Shown here: one piece after another, positions 42,679-51,162 of the stretch
Layout: every line of letters begins with the position of its first letter
Position numbering within the stretch: the stretch's first letter is position 1
Assembly: GCF_030063415.1 (NCBI RefSeq)
Contig: NZ_JASITA010000018.1
Span: 62,001-126,000, forward strand
DNA from: Streptomyces sp. H27-C3
GTDB lineage: Bacteria; Actinomycetota; Actinomycetes; Streptomycetales; Streptomycetaceae
Reading direction: 5' to 3'
Length of the DNA: 64,000 nt
Notes under the pieces: model-generated
Database searches by the model: none
What the model was told of the DNA's origin: nothing
What the model saw: only the letters and a program-made list of their open reading frames with translations
Position numbers and translations under genes: made by a program

Positions 42679-43656
42679 TTACGTCTCTTTCTTGATGGAC
42701 GGATTCGCCGGTGCTTCGGCAATTCCCGTCCCAGCGGCGCCGCCAGGCCTTACCGAGCGTTCGAGCGAGTCGGTCAGCCACAGGTGGGACGCGCCGAGAG
42801 CGACCGGGGTGCCACTGGCCTCGGTCACCAGCCGCCAATAGCGGCGCATCCCCGGCACGCGGTCAGCAGCCACGTACGACAGTAACCGGCGCCTGAACCG
42901 GAAGGAATCGCTGCCGCCACGCACCATCGCATGCGCCGCAACAAACCGATCGAGTGCGGGGCCCTCCCGAGGCGGCTCACCTGCCCGCACCAGGGGCTCA
43001 GCCAGCGCGCACGCCTCACCGATCCCGTCCAGCAGCTCGCCCTCGTCGGTGATCAGCTCTGCGTTCGCCCGTGCCATCGCCAGCAGGCCACGCGTCAGCG
43101 CCCGGTCACCGGCCAGGGCGAACAGCTCGGCGAAGGCGACCACTTGTGGCGGAGTCGGGTCGGCGGGTGGCTCGGGCACGGCCATCGCCATGAACGTCGT
43201 GAGCATCACCTCGGACACCGGGGCCACCATCGCGCGCCTCCAGAAATCGATCAGCGCATCGCGGGCGACACCCCCGCTCCCCACTGCGGCCAACAACTCC
43301 AACCTGGCGGCCCGTTCGCCCGGCCCGACCTCCTCGACCGCGCGCAGGGACGCCCGCCGCCAGGCCAGATCCGCGATCTGTACATCAAGAGCCGCACGCT
43401 CCAGCGCGACCACCTCAACCACAGAGCACTCGCCGACAAGCACACGCCGAATGGAAGGCAGGCCCAGCCCAAGTCCGCGCAGCCGCCTGACCAGACCGAG
43501 CCGCTCCACGGCCGCCTGATCGAACCGACGGTGTCCGCCGGTGCTGCGTACCGAGTCGACGATGCCCTCGTCGCAGTAGAAACGAACGGTCCGCACCGGA
43601 ACGCCGGTCAGCCGGGCCAAGTCGCCGATCCCGAGCGTCTCTTCGAGCAAAGGCAC
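42679..43656 (-). CDS. MerR-family regulator
   Basis: A 325-residue MerR protein: winged-helix TLGIGDLARLTGVPVRTVRFYCDEGIV near 7, GGHRRFDQAAVERLGLVRRLRGLGLGLPSIRRVL near 38, then a long alpha-helical ligand domain of ~220 residues. GTG at 43656 follows GGAGG. It faces a mycothiol-dependent-type gene, and the promoter of that gene has the 20-bp spacer with central palindrome that MerR proteins distort to activate. Confidence 0.9.
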   Translation of the reverse strand: MPLLEETLGIGDLARLTGVPVRTVRFYCDEGIVDSVRSTGGHRRFDQAAVERLGLVRRLRGLGLGLPSIRRVLVGECSVVEVVALERAALDVQIADLAWRRASLRAVEEVGPGERAARLELLAAVGSGGVARDALIDFWRRAMVAPVSEVMLTTFMAMAVPEPPADPTPPQVVAFAELFALAGDRALTRGLLAMARANAELITDEGELLDGIGEACALAEPLVRAGEPPREGPALDRFVAAHAMVRGGSDSFRFRRRLLSYVAADRVPGMRRYWRLVTEASGTPVALGASHLWLTDSLERSVRPGGAAGTGIAEAPANPSIKKET

Positions 43657-43688
43657 TTGAACCTCCACTGGACTGGAGCTTCTACGGT
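43657..43688 (+). promoter_or_regulatory. MerR-type long-spacer promoter
   Basis: TTGAAC (43657-43662) and TACGGT (43683-43688) are separated by 20 bp, and the spacer holds the inverted repeat CTCCA-N6-TGGAG (43663-43678). This fits activation of the gene at 43721 by the divergent MerR protein. Confidence 0.7.
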
Positions 43689-43720
43689 ACCGGCGTACCC
43701 CCGGGAGAGGAGCTTTCGCA

Positions 43721-44482
43721 ATGATGAAGACGCTGGACACCGCACGGCTCATGGAGGGTTTGGAGGAGCAGACCGCAGGGTTCGCGCGCGCGGTCGCCGG
43801 AAGTGACCCCGACATGCAGGTGCCCACCTGCCCGGGCTGGCCGCTGCGCACCCTCATCGGGCACGTGGGTCAGCAGCACCGATGGACGGCCGAACTCGTG
43901 CGTACCGGGGAGCAATTGACCACCCCCGACCCGCAGCAGGCCGACCCCGGCGCCCCGGGAGAGTGGGCCCGGTGGCTGCACGAGGGCGCGCAGGTGCTGA
44001 TCCACGCCATCCGGCAGACCGGCGCGGACACCGAGATACGTACCTTCCTCGGGCCGCGGCCGGCGGCCTTCTGCCTGCGCAGGATGCTGAGCGACACCTG
44101 CGTCCACCACTACGACGCGGCGTTCGCGACGGACACCGCGTTCCGGATCGCCGACGATCTCGCCGCCGATGTGATCAGCGAAATCCTGGACCTCCTGTCC
44201 ACACCGGCCTTGGAGACGGCCAAACCCGAGATCGCCGAGTTGCGCGGCCGGGGTGAGAAAATCGGGTTCAGGCCTACGCTCACGCAGGGGTGGGTGATCA
44301 CCAGGACACCCGAGGGACTGCGGGGGGAGCGCGGTCCTGTCGAGGCCGACGTGGTCGTATCGGGTGCGGTGGCGGACCTCATGCTGGTGGTCTCCCGCCG
44401 CATACCGCCGAAGGAAGACCGGGTGTCGGTGCAGGGCGACCGCGCGTTGCTGGACCACTGGCTTGCCCGTACAGCGCTCTGA
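43721..44482 (+). CDS. Maleylpyruvate isomerase-family (mycothiol-dependent, DinB-like) protein
   Basis: A 253-residue MDMPI-type four-helix protein: TCPGWPLRTLIGHVGQQHRWTAELV near 36 with the metal-binding His of the DinB fold, and LRRMLSDTCVHHYDAAFATD near 119 with the other His ligands, followed by a C-terminal SCP2-like domain (VVVSGAVADLMLVVSRRIP). These metalloenzymes often use mycothiol for isomerisation or detoxification. ATG at 43721 follows GGAGAGGAG. Likely activated by the divergent MerR. Confidence 0.9.
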   Translation: MMKTLDTARLMEGLEEQTAGFARAVAGSDPDMQVPTCPGWPLRTLIGHVGQQHRWTAELVRTGEQLTTPDPQQADPGAPGEWARWLHEGAQVLIHAIRQTGADTEIRTFLGPRPAAFCLRRMLSDTCVHHYDAAFATDTAFRIADDLAADVISEILDLLSTPALETAKPEIAELRGRGEKIGFRPTLTQGWVITRTPEGLRGERGPVEADVVVSGAVADLMLVVSRRIPPKEDRVSVQGDRALLDHWLARTAL

Positions 44483-44529
44483 CCTGCGCAGCCCCGAACT
44501 CCCTCGGCGGCGTTCGCTATAACTGGACC

Positions 44530-44892
44530 ATGATCTATCACGTGGTGCCGCTCGACGAATGGGTGGCCGTTCCTGATCGTCCGTACGCACCCGCGTCCCT
44601 CTCGGACGACGGCTTCGTGCACTGCTCCCCGGACGAGGCAACGACCCTTGCGGTCGCCGGCGCCTTCTATCGGGGAGTGCCGGGGCCGCTCCTGGCCCTG
44701 GTCATCGACGAGCACCGGCTCGCTGCCCCGGTGAGGTGGGAGGCCGCGGACTCCGCTCCGCCTCCCGGAGTGGCGACCGGCACGCTGTTCCCCCATGTCT
44801 TCGGTCGCATCAACCGCGACGCGGTCGAAGACGTGAGGGAGATCCGGCGTGATGAAGGGGGCCGGGCCACGGCCCTGGCCGTCTGGCAGTGA
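44530..44892 (+). CDS. DUF952 family protein
   Basis: A 120-residue DUF952 protein: MIYHVVPLDEWVA, DDGFVHCSPDEATTLAVAGAFY near 28 and LFPHVFGRINRDAVEDVREI near 87. Function unknown; the family shares a fold with small ADP-ribose- or ligand-binding proteins. It follows the MDMPI gene by 47 bases and may be co-transcribed. Confidence 0.87.
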   Translation: MIYHVVPLDEWVAVPDRPYAPASLSDDGFVHCSPDEATTLAVAGAFYRGVPGPLLALVIDEHRLAAPVRWEAADSAPPPGVATGTLFPHVFGRINRDAVEDVREIRRDEGGRATALAVWQ

Positions 44893-45020
44893 CCTGCCCG
44901 GACACCCGGGTGCGGTCAGCCCACGGGAGGCTGAGGGGTGCTTCCCGTCCGGGGCACGCGTGCCCCCAAACGGCCCAGCCAGGCGTGCGCGCCGTGCGCG
45001 CCCCAGGTGTCCTGACGGGC

Positions 45021-45662
45021 ATGACCTCCCATATAGATCAGCCACCCGGAACGGCCACCACACGACGCGGCGCTCTCGGTATTGGCATGGCCCTCCTGGG
45101 CGGCGCCTTCTCCGTGGGGATGGCGCCTGGCGCCGCCACCCGCACCGACGACACCTGCCTGATCGGCTACGACGCCGCGTTCGAGGACGCACTCGCCGAG
45201 GCGGACGCACGGACACCGGTCGAGGAAGACCGCCTGGGGGCCGGGCTTCCCGGGGTGTTCGCGCGGCCACTGCGGCGCGGCTACCGGGTCACCGCGCGCT
45301 ACGGGGTACGTGGCAACTGGCTCGCCGGACACCACACCGGCATCGACCTCGCGGTGCCCCGGGGAACACCGGTCTACGCCGTCAGCGCGGGCACCGTCGT
45401 CCTCGCCCAGCGTTCGGGGGACTACGGCAACGCGGTGACCATCCGCATGCCGGACGGGCACTACACGGTGTACGGACACCTCAACCGGATCCGCACCCGC
45501 GTCGGGGCCCGGGTGTCCGCGGGTGCGCGCATCGCGGACAGCGGCAGCACCGGGCGCGCCACCGGCCCTCACCTTCACCTTGAGATTCGGTCCTCACGGC
45601 CCTACGGCTCAGATGTGAATCCCGCCGCGTACCTGGCACGGCGGGGCGTCAGGCTGCTGTGA
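45021..45662 (+). CDS. M23-family secreted peptidase
   Basis: A 213-residue cell-wall endopeptidase of the lysostaphin fold. The N-terminus has a twin-arginine-like signal (TTRRGALGIGMALLGGAF). The zinc ligands are visible: HxxxD in GHHTGIDLAVP near 110, and HLH in TGPHLHLEIRSS near 185. It would cleave peptidoglycan cross-bridges outside the cell. ATG at 45021; a longer upstream frame has no family sequence. A strong hairpin separates it from the convergent gene. Confidence 0.9.
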   Translation: MTSHIDQPPGTATTRRGALGIGMALLGGAFSVGMAPGAATRTDDTCLIGYDAAFEDALAEADARTPVEEDRLGAGLPGVFARPLRRGYRVTARYGVRGNWLAGHHTGIDLAVPRGTPVYAVSAGTVVLAQRSGDYGNAVTIRMPDGHYTVYGHLNRIRTRVGARVSAGARIADSGSTGRATGPHLHLEIRSSRPYGSDVNPAAYLARRGVRLL

Positions 45663-45756
45663 CGTCGGACGGAGCGCCGTTTCCCTTTGAATCACCCTGT
45701 GCACGGACGGGCGTCCGTGTCTCGTGGTTCGCGCCCGGCCGCCTCGGGCGCACGAC

Positions 45757-45803
45757 GGCAACGCTCTGCCACCCTCGCCGTCCGCGGGTGGCAGAGCGTT
45801 GCC
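45757..45803. terminator. 18-bp perfect bidirectional terminator
   Basis: Arms GGCAACGCTCTGCCACCC and GGGTGGCAGAGCGTTGCC with an 11-base loop, followed by TTT on the plus strand. It lies between the convergent M23 and glycosyltransferase genes. Confidence 0.85.
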
Positions 45804-45872
45804 TTTGCCCCGAGTCCGCTCGGCACCGTCGCAACAACGGCCTCACGCTCCGACCGTGGCGCATCTCACCGC

Positions 45873-46647
45873 TCACCCCGCAGCCTCTTCCCCCGCCTCG
45901 GCGGTCACTGGCGCGAGCAGGCTGAGCGGGTTGAGCCGGTCCAGCTTGGCCAGGTGGTCCCCGAAACCGCCGCGTGCGCGGACGCGTGCGGGACGAGGTG
46001 GTGACGGGGCAGTTGGAGGTGCGCAGGATGCGCGCGCCAGTTCGTTCCAATGCGGCGACCAGGCCGTGATCCTCGTCGAGCGGTAGCGGTGGGAAGCCGC
46101 CGGCCGTCGTGTATGCGCGGGCAGCGACGCCGAGGTTGGCGCCGTGCACGTGCGGGTGTCGCCACGGGCAGCCGGTCGGCGGGCGGGATGCCTCGTACAG
46201 GTGGTGGTAGTGGGCGGCCAGCCGGGGCTTGTGCGGGGGCCAGTGGTCGACGGACACGGTGCCGACCACCGCATCCCAGTCCTCTTGCGCCCGGGCCAGC
46301 TGGAAGGCCCAGTCGGGCGGCACTGTGCTGTCGGCATCAGTGGAGGCGATCCACACACCGTCGGGGCCGCCGCCGAGCGAGGCCAGTGCAGCACATACCG
46401 CCGTCGCCCTGGCCCTCCCGACGTTGCGGAAGCGGACGGGGACCACGAGGGCGCCCGCGTCCCGGGCGACCGCTGCGGTGGCGTCGGTGCAGCAGTCGGC
46501 GGCGACCACCGCAAGCACCTGCACCGCGTCCAGGGCGGGGTGCTGTGCCGCAGTGCGCACGGCGTCCAGAGCGGCCGGGAGCAGGGTCTGTTCGTTGCGG
46601 GCCGGCAGCACGACGGCGATCGCCCGGACCGTGTTCCGGTCGGTCAT
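45873..46647 (-). pseudogene. Family 2 glycosyltransferase gene with frameshift near its end
   Basis: Starts MTDRNTVRAIAVVLPARNEQTLL, with GT-A motifs WIASTDADSTVPPDWAF near 99, VHGANLGVAARAYTTAGGF near 168 and DEDHGLVAALE near 190. Near 45985 the frame goes wrong (TRPRTRRFRGPPG and on to an Arg-rich tail ending at 45649), while the -1 frame reads RARGGFGDHLAKLD and ends at 45873, matching the normal C-terminus. It is the last gene of the ACAD/PIG-L/methyltransferase unit; its ATG overlaps the presumed methyltransferase stop in ATGA. By its neighbours it probably glycosylated a small molecule or surface glycan. Confidence 0.72.
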
Positions 46648-47298
46648 ACGAGGCCTCGCGTGCGGCGGGTGAGGGCGCGGCCGTGCCGCCGGGGGCGGTG
46701 CGGGCGTACACCTGGAGGACGAAGTCGTCCTCGCGGTGGTCGGCGGTCAGTGTCAGTCCGGGTGTGGAGGAGACGGTCTCGGCGAGCGTGCTGCCCGTTC
46801 CCCGGTGCTCCGCGACCGGGTGGTTCCAGTGCACCGTCACCAGGGTGCCGCCCGCCTCCAGAGCGCCGACCGTACGGGTCAGGACGTCCTGGAGCGTGGG
46901 CGCGTCGAGTAGTAGAGCAGCTCGGACAGCACGATCAGGTCGAAGCTGCCCGGCGGCCAATCGCCGTGCAGGGTGAGACGGCGTACATCCACCCGCGGGA
47001 GATCCGCAGTGCGACTGCGCGCTGTGGCGACCGCGGACTCCACCCGGTCGCAGGCCAGTACCTGATCGCAACGTTCGGCGATCCGAACGGTCAACTCGCC
47101 TACGGAGCAAGCAGGTTCGAAGGCGCGTCGGTAGCGGGGGAGTGACAGGCTCGCCACGGTGAGGTCGTACTTCCGGCGCTCGTACCAGCGTTCCGCGAGG
47201 TGCCACGGGTCGGGTGCGTGGCGGTACATGTCATCGAAGTACGACGCCGGAGTGCTGGGTGTGTCCGGTGCGTTCGGTGCGTTCGAAGTGTGGGTCAT
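46644..47298 (-). pseudogene. SAM-dependent methyltransferase (NodS-like) gene with two frameshifts
   Basis: Starts behind the PIG-L stop (ATGA overlap) and reads YFDDMYRHAPDPWHLAERWYERRKYDLTV, then SAM motifs FEPACSVGELTVRIAERCD and LSELLYY. There the frame breaks: one T is missing relative to the expected YYFDAPTLQDVL, which continues in another frame with VHWNHPVAEHRGTG and DDFVLQVYARTAPGG. A second change near 46700 leads to a frame ending RALTRRTRGLV with stop at 46644, in ATGA overlap with the glycosyltransferase ATG, exactly the junction type used throughout this unit. That agreement supports the reconstruction. Confidence 0.72.
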
Positions 47299-48059
47299 CG
47301 GAACACCACCTCTCGATCGCGCAGGTGGTGTGCGATCTCCTCGGGCGGCAGGATCGCCGCGTCACCCGGCCCCGGGCCCAGTGGTTCGATCTGGCTGACG
47401 AAGCGTCCGACCGCGGCCCGTTTCCGGTCCTGCACGTCCGGGGGCAGTGCGATGCGGGCCGCTCGCTCCCAGGGCACCCGCACATCGCCGGGCGTCGCCC
47501 AGTGCCACATCCACACCGGGTAGAGCCAGCAGGGGACTTCTGCCGAGGCCGCCGCGCGGACGGCGGCGCGCCCCGCCGCCTCGTGGTCCCCGTGCACGTC
47601 GCCGGTCCACGGCGCGACGACCAGGTCCGCGCCATGGACGAGGGGTGCGAGCTGTGCGGCGACATCGTCCTCGTACGTGGTGACCCCGGTGTCGGGGACG
47701 TGCAGCCGTACGACGGTGGAGTCCTTCGCCCCGAGCTCGGCGAGTGCGGCGCGGGTCTCGGCCGCTCGGATCCGTACGAGTTCGCGGGTGGTGAGCACCC
47801 GGCTGTCGGGGTGTGACGCCTCGCCGTCGGTGATGGCCACCACGGTCACGTGTGTACCGGCGGCGGCGAGCAGGGCGATGGTGCCGCCGAAACCGAGCAC
47901 CTCGTCGTCGGGGTGCGCCGCGACGACGACCACGCGAGTAAAGGGACGCACGGCGATCTCGGGCACGGCGGCCCAGCCCGGCCAGGCCCGCCATGCCGCT
48001 TCATCGGTGCCCGGCGCCTGGATAGGGTCGGCGAAGGGCCGCGTCGGGGTGTCGGTCAT
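47295..48059 (-). CDS. PIG-L family (LmbE-like) deacetylase
   Basis: A 254-residue zinc N-deacetylase: VVVAAHPDDEVLGFGGTIALL near 45 with the AHPDDE ligands, DGEASHPDSR near 78 and the third ligand region TGDVHGDHEAAGRAA near 153. Acts on N-acetylglucosaminyl or related N-acyl groups; in Streptomyces such proteins occur in mycothiol and natural-product pathways. ATG at 48059 overlaps the upstream stop as ATGA, and its own stop overlaps the methyltransferase ATG likewise. Confidence 0.9.
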   Translation of the reverse strand: MTDTPTRPFADPIQAPGTDEAAWRAWPGWAAVPEIAVRPFTRVVVVAAHPDDEVLGFGGTIALLAAAGTHVTVVAITDGEASHPDSRVLTTRELVRIRAAETRAALAELGAKDSTVVRLHVPDTGVTTYEDDVAAQLAPLVHGADLVVAPWTGDVHGDHEAAGRAAVRAAASAEVPCWLYPVWMWHWATPGDVRVPWERAARIALPPDVQDRKRAAVGRFVSQIEPLGPGPGDAAILPPEEIAHHLRDREVVFR

Positions 48060-49060
48060 CGCTCGTCCTGCGGCCTGGCGAGGAGTGCGCCCAGTGCGGC
48101 GAGGTCGCGTTCCGCGTGGTGCTGGCGGATGTATACGGCCAGGTCCGCCGCGTTTCGGGCGTGCCGGGCGTCGTGGCACAGCGGCCCCGCGCCCGTCGCC
48201 CGGCCCACGTGGTCCAGGACCGCCGCGCACACCGACTCCACGAACGCACGCACCCGCATCGCCCGCAGCCTGGCCCCACCGTGTTCGTCGAGGGGGTCCG
48301 CGTCGATCTCCTCGGCCGCCCGCTCCAGCAGCACCCCGGCCGCGTACAACTGCACATCCACCGCGCCCAGATGCGCGTCCGTGTGCGGCTCGGCACGCCG
48401 GCCGGCCGCCTCGCGCAGCACCCGGGCCACCGCCACCGCGCCCCCGTACCAACAGGCGGCCACGCCGATCCCGCCGTGCTCGAACCCGGGCCGGCGCACG
48501 TACGCCTCCGGCCCGCCGACCACCTGCGCGGATACGTCGGTGAACCGCACGTCCGGGGTGTCGCTGCCCGCCATGCCGACGGCCTGCCAGGTGCCGTCGA
48601 CCGGTCCACAGCCCTTGCCGTCCACCCGTACCGCGAAGAGCCGGCGCTCGTCCTCGGCCCGAGCGGTGACGAGCGCGTGTGTGCAGCTGTGCGCCCCCGA
48701 GCAGTACTGCTTGAGGCCGCTCAGCACCCAGCCCGACTCCTTCTGGATCGCGTCGAGCCCTTCGCCGGGCGGCTCCGCCGCCCACACGCCCCACCGCTCG
48801 CCGGGAGCGGGAGGCGGGGCGCCCAGCTCCGCGAGGATGGCAATGGCGTCGACGTGTCCCTCCACCAGCCGGGCCGTACACAGATCGGCCTCGGCGACTT
48901 CTTGCAGCGCCGCGAAACGGCGGGCTGTGCGCCCCGACCCGGGCAGGGGGAAGTCGTACTCCCCGGACTCGACGCGTCCGACCGCGGAGGCGAAACCCGC
49001 CGCCGCCTCGGCTGCGGGGGCGGCGAGCAGGTCACCGGGCCCCGCGGGATCACCAGGCAT
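48056..49060 (-). CDS. Acyl-CoA dehydrogenase-like flavoprotein
   Basis: A 334-residue ACAD-fold protein, shorter than the ~380-residue norm and lacking part of the N-terminal helical domain. GWVLSGLKQYCSGAHSCTHALVTA near 107, then DTPDVRFTDVSA near 167 and a C-terminal helix bundle. The usual catalytic glutamate region is not obvious, so it may be a hydroxylase- or oxidase-type member. First gene of the four-gene unit with PIG-L deacetylase, methyltransferase and glycosyltransferase. Confidence 0.85.
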   Translation of the reverse strand: MPGDPAGPGDLLAAPAAEAAAGFASAVGRVESGEYDFPLPGSGRTARRFAALQEVAEADLCTARLVEGHVDAIAILAELGAPPPAPGERWGVWAAEPPGEGLDAIQKESGWVLSGLKQYCSGAHSCTHALVTARAEDERRLFAVRVDGKGCGPVDGTWQAVGMAGSDTPDVRFTDVSAQVVGGPEAYVRRPGFEHGGIGVAACWYGGAVAVARVLREAAGRRAEPHTDAHLGAVDVQLYAAGVLLERAAEEIDADPLDEHGGARLRAMRVRAFVESVCAAVLDHVGRATGAGPLCHDARHARNAADLAVYIRQHHAERDLAALGALLARPQDER

Positions 49061-49446
49061 GGAACGAGCTCCTTCAGGACGGCCATGGGGGGTGGGGCAC
49101 GTTGCCCCTCAACTCTGGAACGCCTTTCCGGGTTCCGCGCGGCCACTGCCTCGGCGCAGGGATCTCCCCAGTGCCCCGCCGGGCGGGGTCAAAACCCGCA
49201 GGCGCATGCGTGGGACGAGCGGAAACAGGGGAAACCGGGCGCAGGGACGTGCCGGGTCGGATCAACCGGCATCAGGGCATCGGGTGCCCACTTCGGTCCC
49301 GCTGAGGTCCCGGCGACGCGCCCCGGCGACGGCCCGGTGACGTCTCGGCCGCGAGCCGGTGGGTCAGGGCCTTGCCCCGACTCGACCGTGCCCCGGCCGG
49401 GGCCGACCGAGTTGTGCGCAGAGGCCGTTCCTGTACGGGAAGGCGG
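49061..49446. other. Gap without recognisable gene
   Basis: About 385 bases. It contains short G/C inverted repeats (for example GCCCCGCCGGGCGGGGTC near 49172) but no coding bias that leads to a recognised protein. Confidence 0.5.
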
Positions 49447-49469
49447 CCGGGTCGCTGTCAGCGACCCGG
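49447..49469 (-). terminator. 10-bp perfect hairpin after DUF5133 gene
   Basis: CCGGGTCGCT-GTC-AGCGACCCGG, 31 bases past the DUF5133 stop on the minus strand. Confidence 0.7.
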
Positions 49470-49500
49470 ATGACGCGGGCGTGGATGGAGACGCGGGCCG

Positions 49501-49740
49501 TCAGGCCGCGAGCGCTTCCGGGCCCTGTCGGTCCTGACGGGCGGCCTGGACCTCCAGGAGCAGGTCGGCTGCAGCGAGTGCGTCCAGGACGTCGGAGGTG
49601 GCGGTGGTGACGCACAGGGTGTACGAGACGTCCTCCAGTGCCAGGCGTGTGATCTCGCTGGGGTATTCCTCATGGGCCAGCCGGGCCGTCGCGTAGCGGG
49701 ACAGGAGTACGCGCAGGACCTTCGAGTCGGGCATGAGCAT
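49501..49740 (-). CDS. DUF5133 family protein
   Basis: A 79-residue protein: MLMPDSKVLRVLLSRYATAR and DVSYTLCVTTATSDVLDALAAAD are the conserved halves of DUF5133, small Streptomyces proteins with an ANTAR-like helical look; role unknown. The start at 49740 fits the family; a second ATG two codons in is possible. Divergent from the FUSC-domain membrane protein gene. Confidence 0.8.
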   Translation of the reverse strand: MLMPDSKVLRVLLSRYATARLAHEEYPSEITRLALEDVSYTLCVTTATSDVLDALAAADLLLEVQAARQDRQGPEALAA

Positions 49741-50001
49741 GGCGGTGGCGGCCTTTCCGATGAGATCTGCAGTTCTTACAGCACCGAGAGGAGGTGGCTC
49801 CCTCACCCAGCGTTTTGCCCCGTACCCCGTATTCATGCCCGTCGATGCACTGATCAACTTGAACTCTTTCTCCGCGCCCGCCGGGCCCGGAGGCCCGCCT
49901 GTGCCGTACCTCTCGATTCAGTGGCCCTCGGGCGGGCATCCGAGTTTTCCCGGCGCGTGCGGCGCGGGGGACGGACGGGGGAACGGCATGACAGGCGCGT
50001 G

Positions 50002-51162
50002 ATGGACTGGGTACGCAGCAGCGGGGCGTGGGCAACGCGGGCGCGGCGGTCGCCGGGGCACGAGCGCAGTACCGTCCTGATGATCGGCAAGAGCACGCTG
50101 GCGGCGACGCTGGCGTGGTGGGTCGGGCACGACCTGATGCACGCGACCTCGGCGGCGTTCGCGCCGTTCTCCGCAGTGCTGATCATGAACGCGACGATCT
50201 ACCGGTCGGTGTGGCAGGCCCTGCGCTACACGGCAGCTGTCGCGGCCGGGGTCGCGGTGCAAGGCGCGCTCAAGTTTCTGATCGGATCCGAGCTGTTCGC
50301 CTTCCCTCTCGTCGCCGTCATCGCCCTGGCCATAGGGCAATGGGCCGCACTGGGCGAGCAGCGCACCCAGGTCGCCACCGCCGCGTTCTTCGCCTTCTCC
50401 ACCTACACCACCGCGTCCACCACCGGTGATCAGGCGGCCCAGCTCGGGCAGATCGTCCTGCTCGTCCTCATCGGCTGTGTCCTGGGCCTGATCGTGAACC
50501 TGGGCATCGCACCCCCGCTGCGCTATCGCAGCGCCGAGCAGGGCATACAGGTACTGGGCCACGAGGTGGCGACCCTGCTGGACGACATGGCGGAAGGCCT
50601 GCGCGAAGGAGACGTCCGTGCCGAACGGACCCAGGCGTGGATCCTGGCCGGCGAGCGCGCCCAGCGCTCGGTCGCCCAGGCGCGCACCGGCCTGAGCATG
50701 GCGGAGGACAGCCTGCCGCTCAATCCGCGGCGCCTGTTGCCCGCGCACCGCGGCTACCTCACCTTCGGCCGCTACCGGCAGGTCCTGGTCTCGATGGAGC
50801 GCTCCGTCTTCCAGCTGGCGTCCCTCAATCGCAGCCTGGACCAGTGGCAGGAGACGGAGAGCACCTACAGCTACACGCCCGTCCTCCAGGCTTACGCCGA
50901 CTTCCTGGCCGCCCTGCGCGACATCGCCCAGGTGCTGTCCGCCCTGGACACCGACACCCTCACCGACCAGGCCGCGGAAGCGAGCACGCTCGCCGGCACC
51001 GCCCAGGAGAGGCTGCAGGACGTCCTGAAGGCGGCCCGGACCGCCGGGCTGCCCCTGGCCGACCCCTCCCGCCCGTACGGCGTCCTCGTGGTCGAGGCCA
51101 CCCGGCTGATGGAGGAATTCCAGTACACCTGCGACGCCCTGCAGACCACCGCCACCGGCTAG
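50002..51162 (+). CDS. FUSC-domain membrane protein (aromatic acid exporter family)
   Basis: A 386-residue membrane protein: about six helices between residues 27 and 165 (for example LAATLAWWVGHDLMHATSAAFAPF, LIGCVLGLIVNLGIAPPLRY) and a C-terminal cytoplasmic helical domain with long amphipathic helices. The FUSC/ArAE family exports aromatic acids. ATG at 50002; the preceding GTG at 49999 is also usable and no strong ribosome site is present. No regulator is linked. It is the last recognisable gene before the secondary-metabolite region. Confidence 0.85.
   Translation: MDWVRSSGAWATRARRSPGHERSTVLMIGKSTLAATLAWWVGHDLMHATSAAFAPFSAVLIMNATIYRSVWQALRYTAAVAAGVAVQGALKFLIGSELFAFPLVAVIALAIGQWAALGEQRTQVATAAFFAFSTYTTASTTGDQAAQLGQIVLLVLIGCVLGLIVNLGIAPPLRYRSAEQGIQVLGHEVATLLDDMAEGLREGDVRAERTQAWILAGERAQRSVAQARTGLSMAEDSLPLNPRRLLPAHRGYLTFGRYRQVLVSMERSVFQLASLNRSLDQWQETESTYSYTPVLQAYADFLAALRDIAQVLSALDTDTLTDQAAEASTLAGTAQERLQDVLKAARTAGLPLADPSRPYGVLVVEATRLMEEFQYTCDALQTTATG

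Noticed and set aside
45649..45872. Literal C-terminal extension of the glycosyltransferase to 45649
   Set aside because: It reads through the terminator hairpin with Arg-rich sequence, whereas the -1 frame gives a normal C-terminus ending at 45873.
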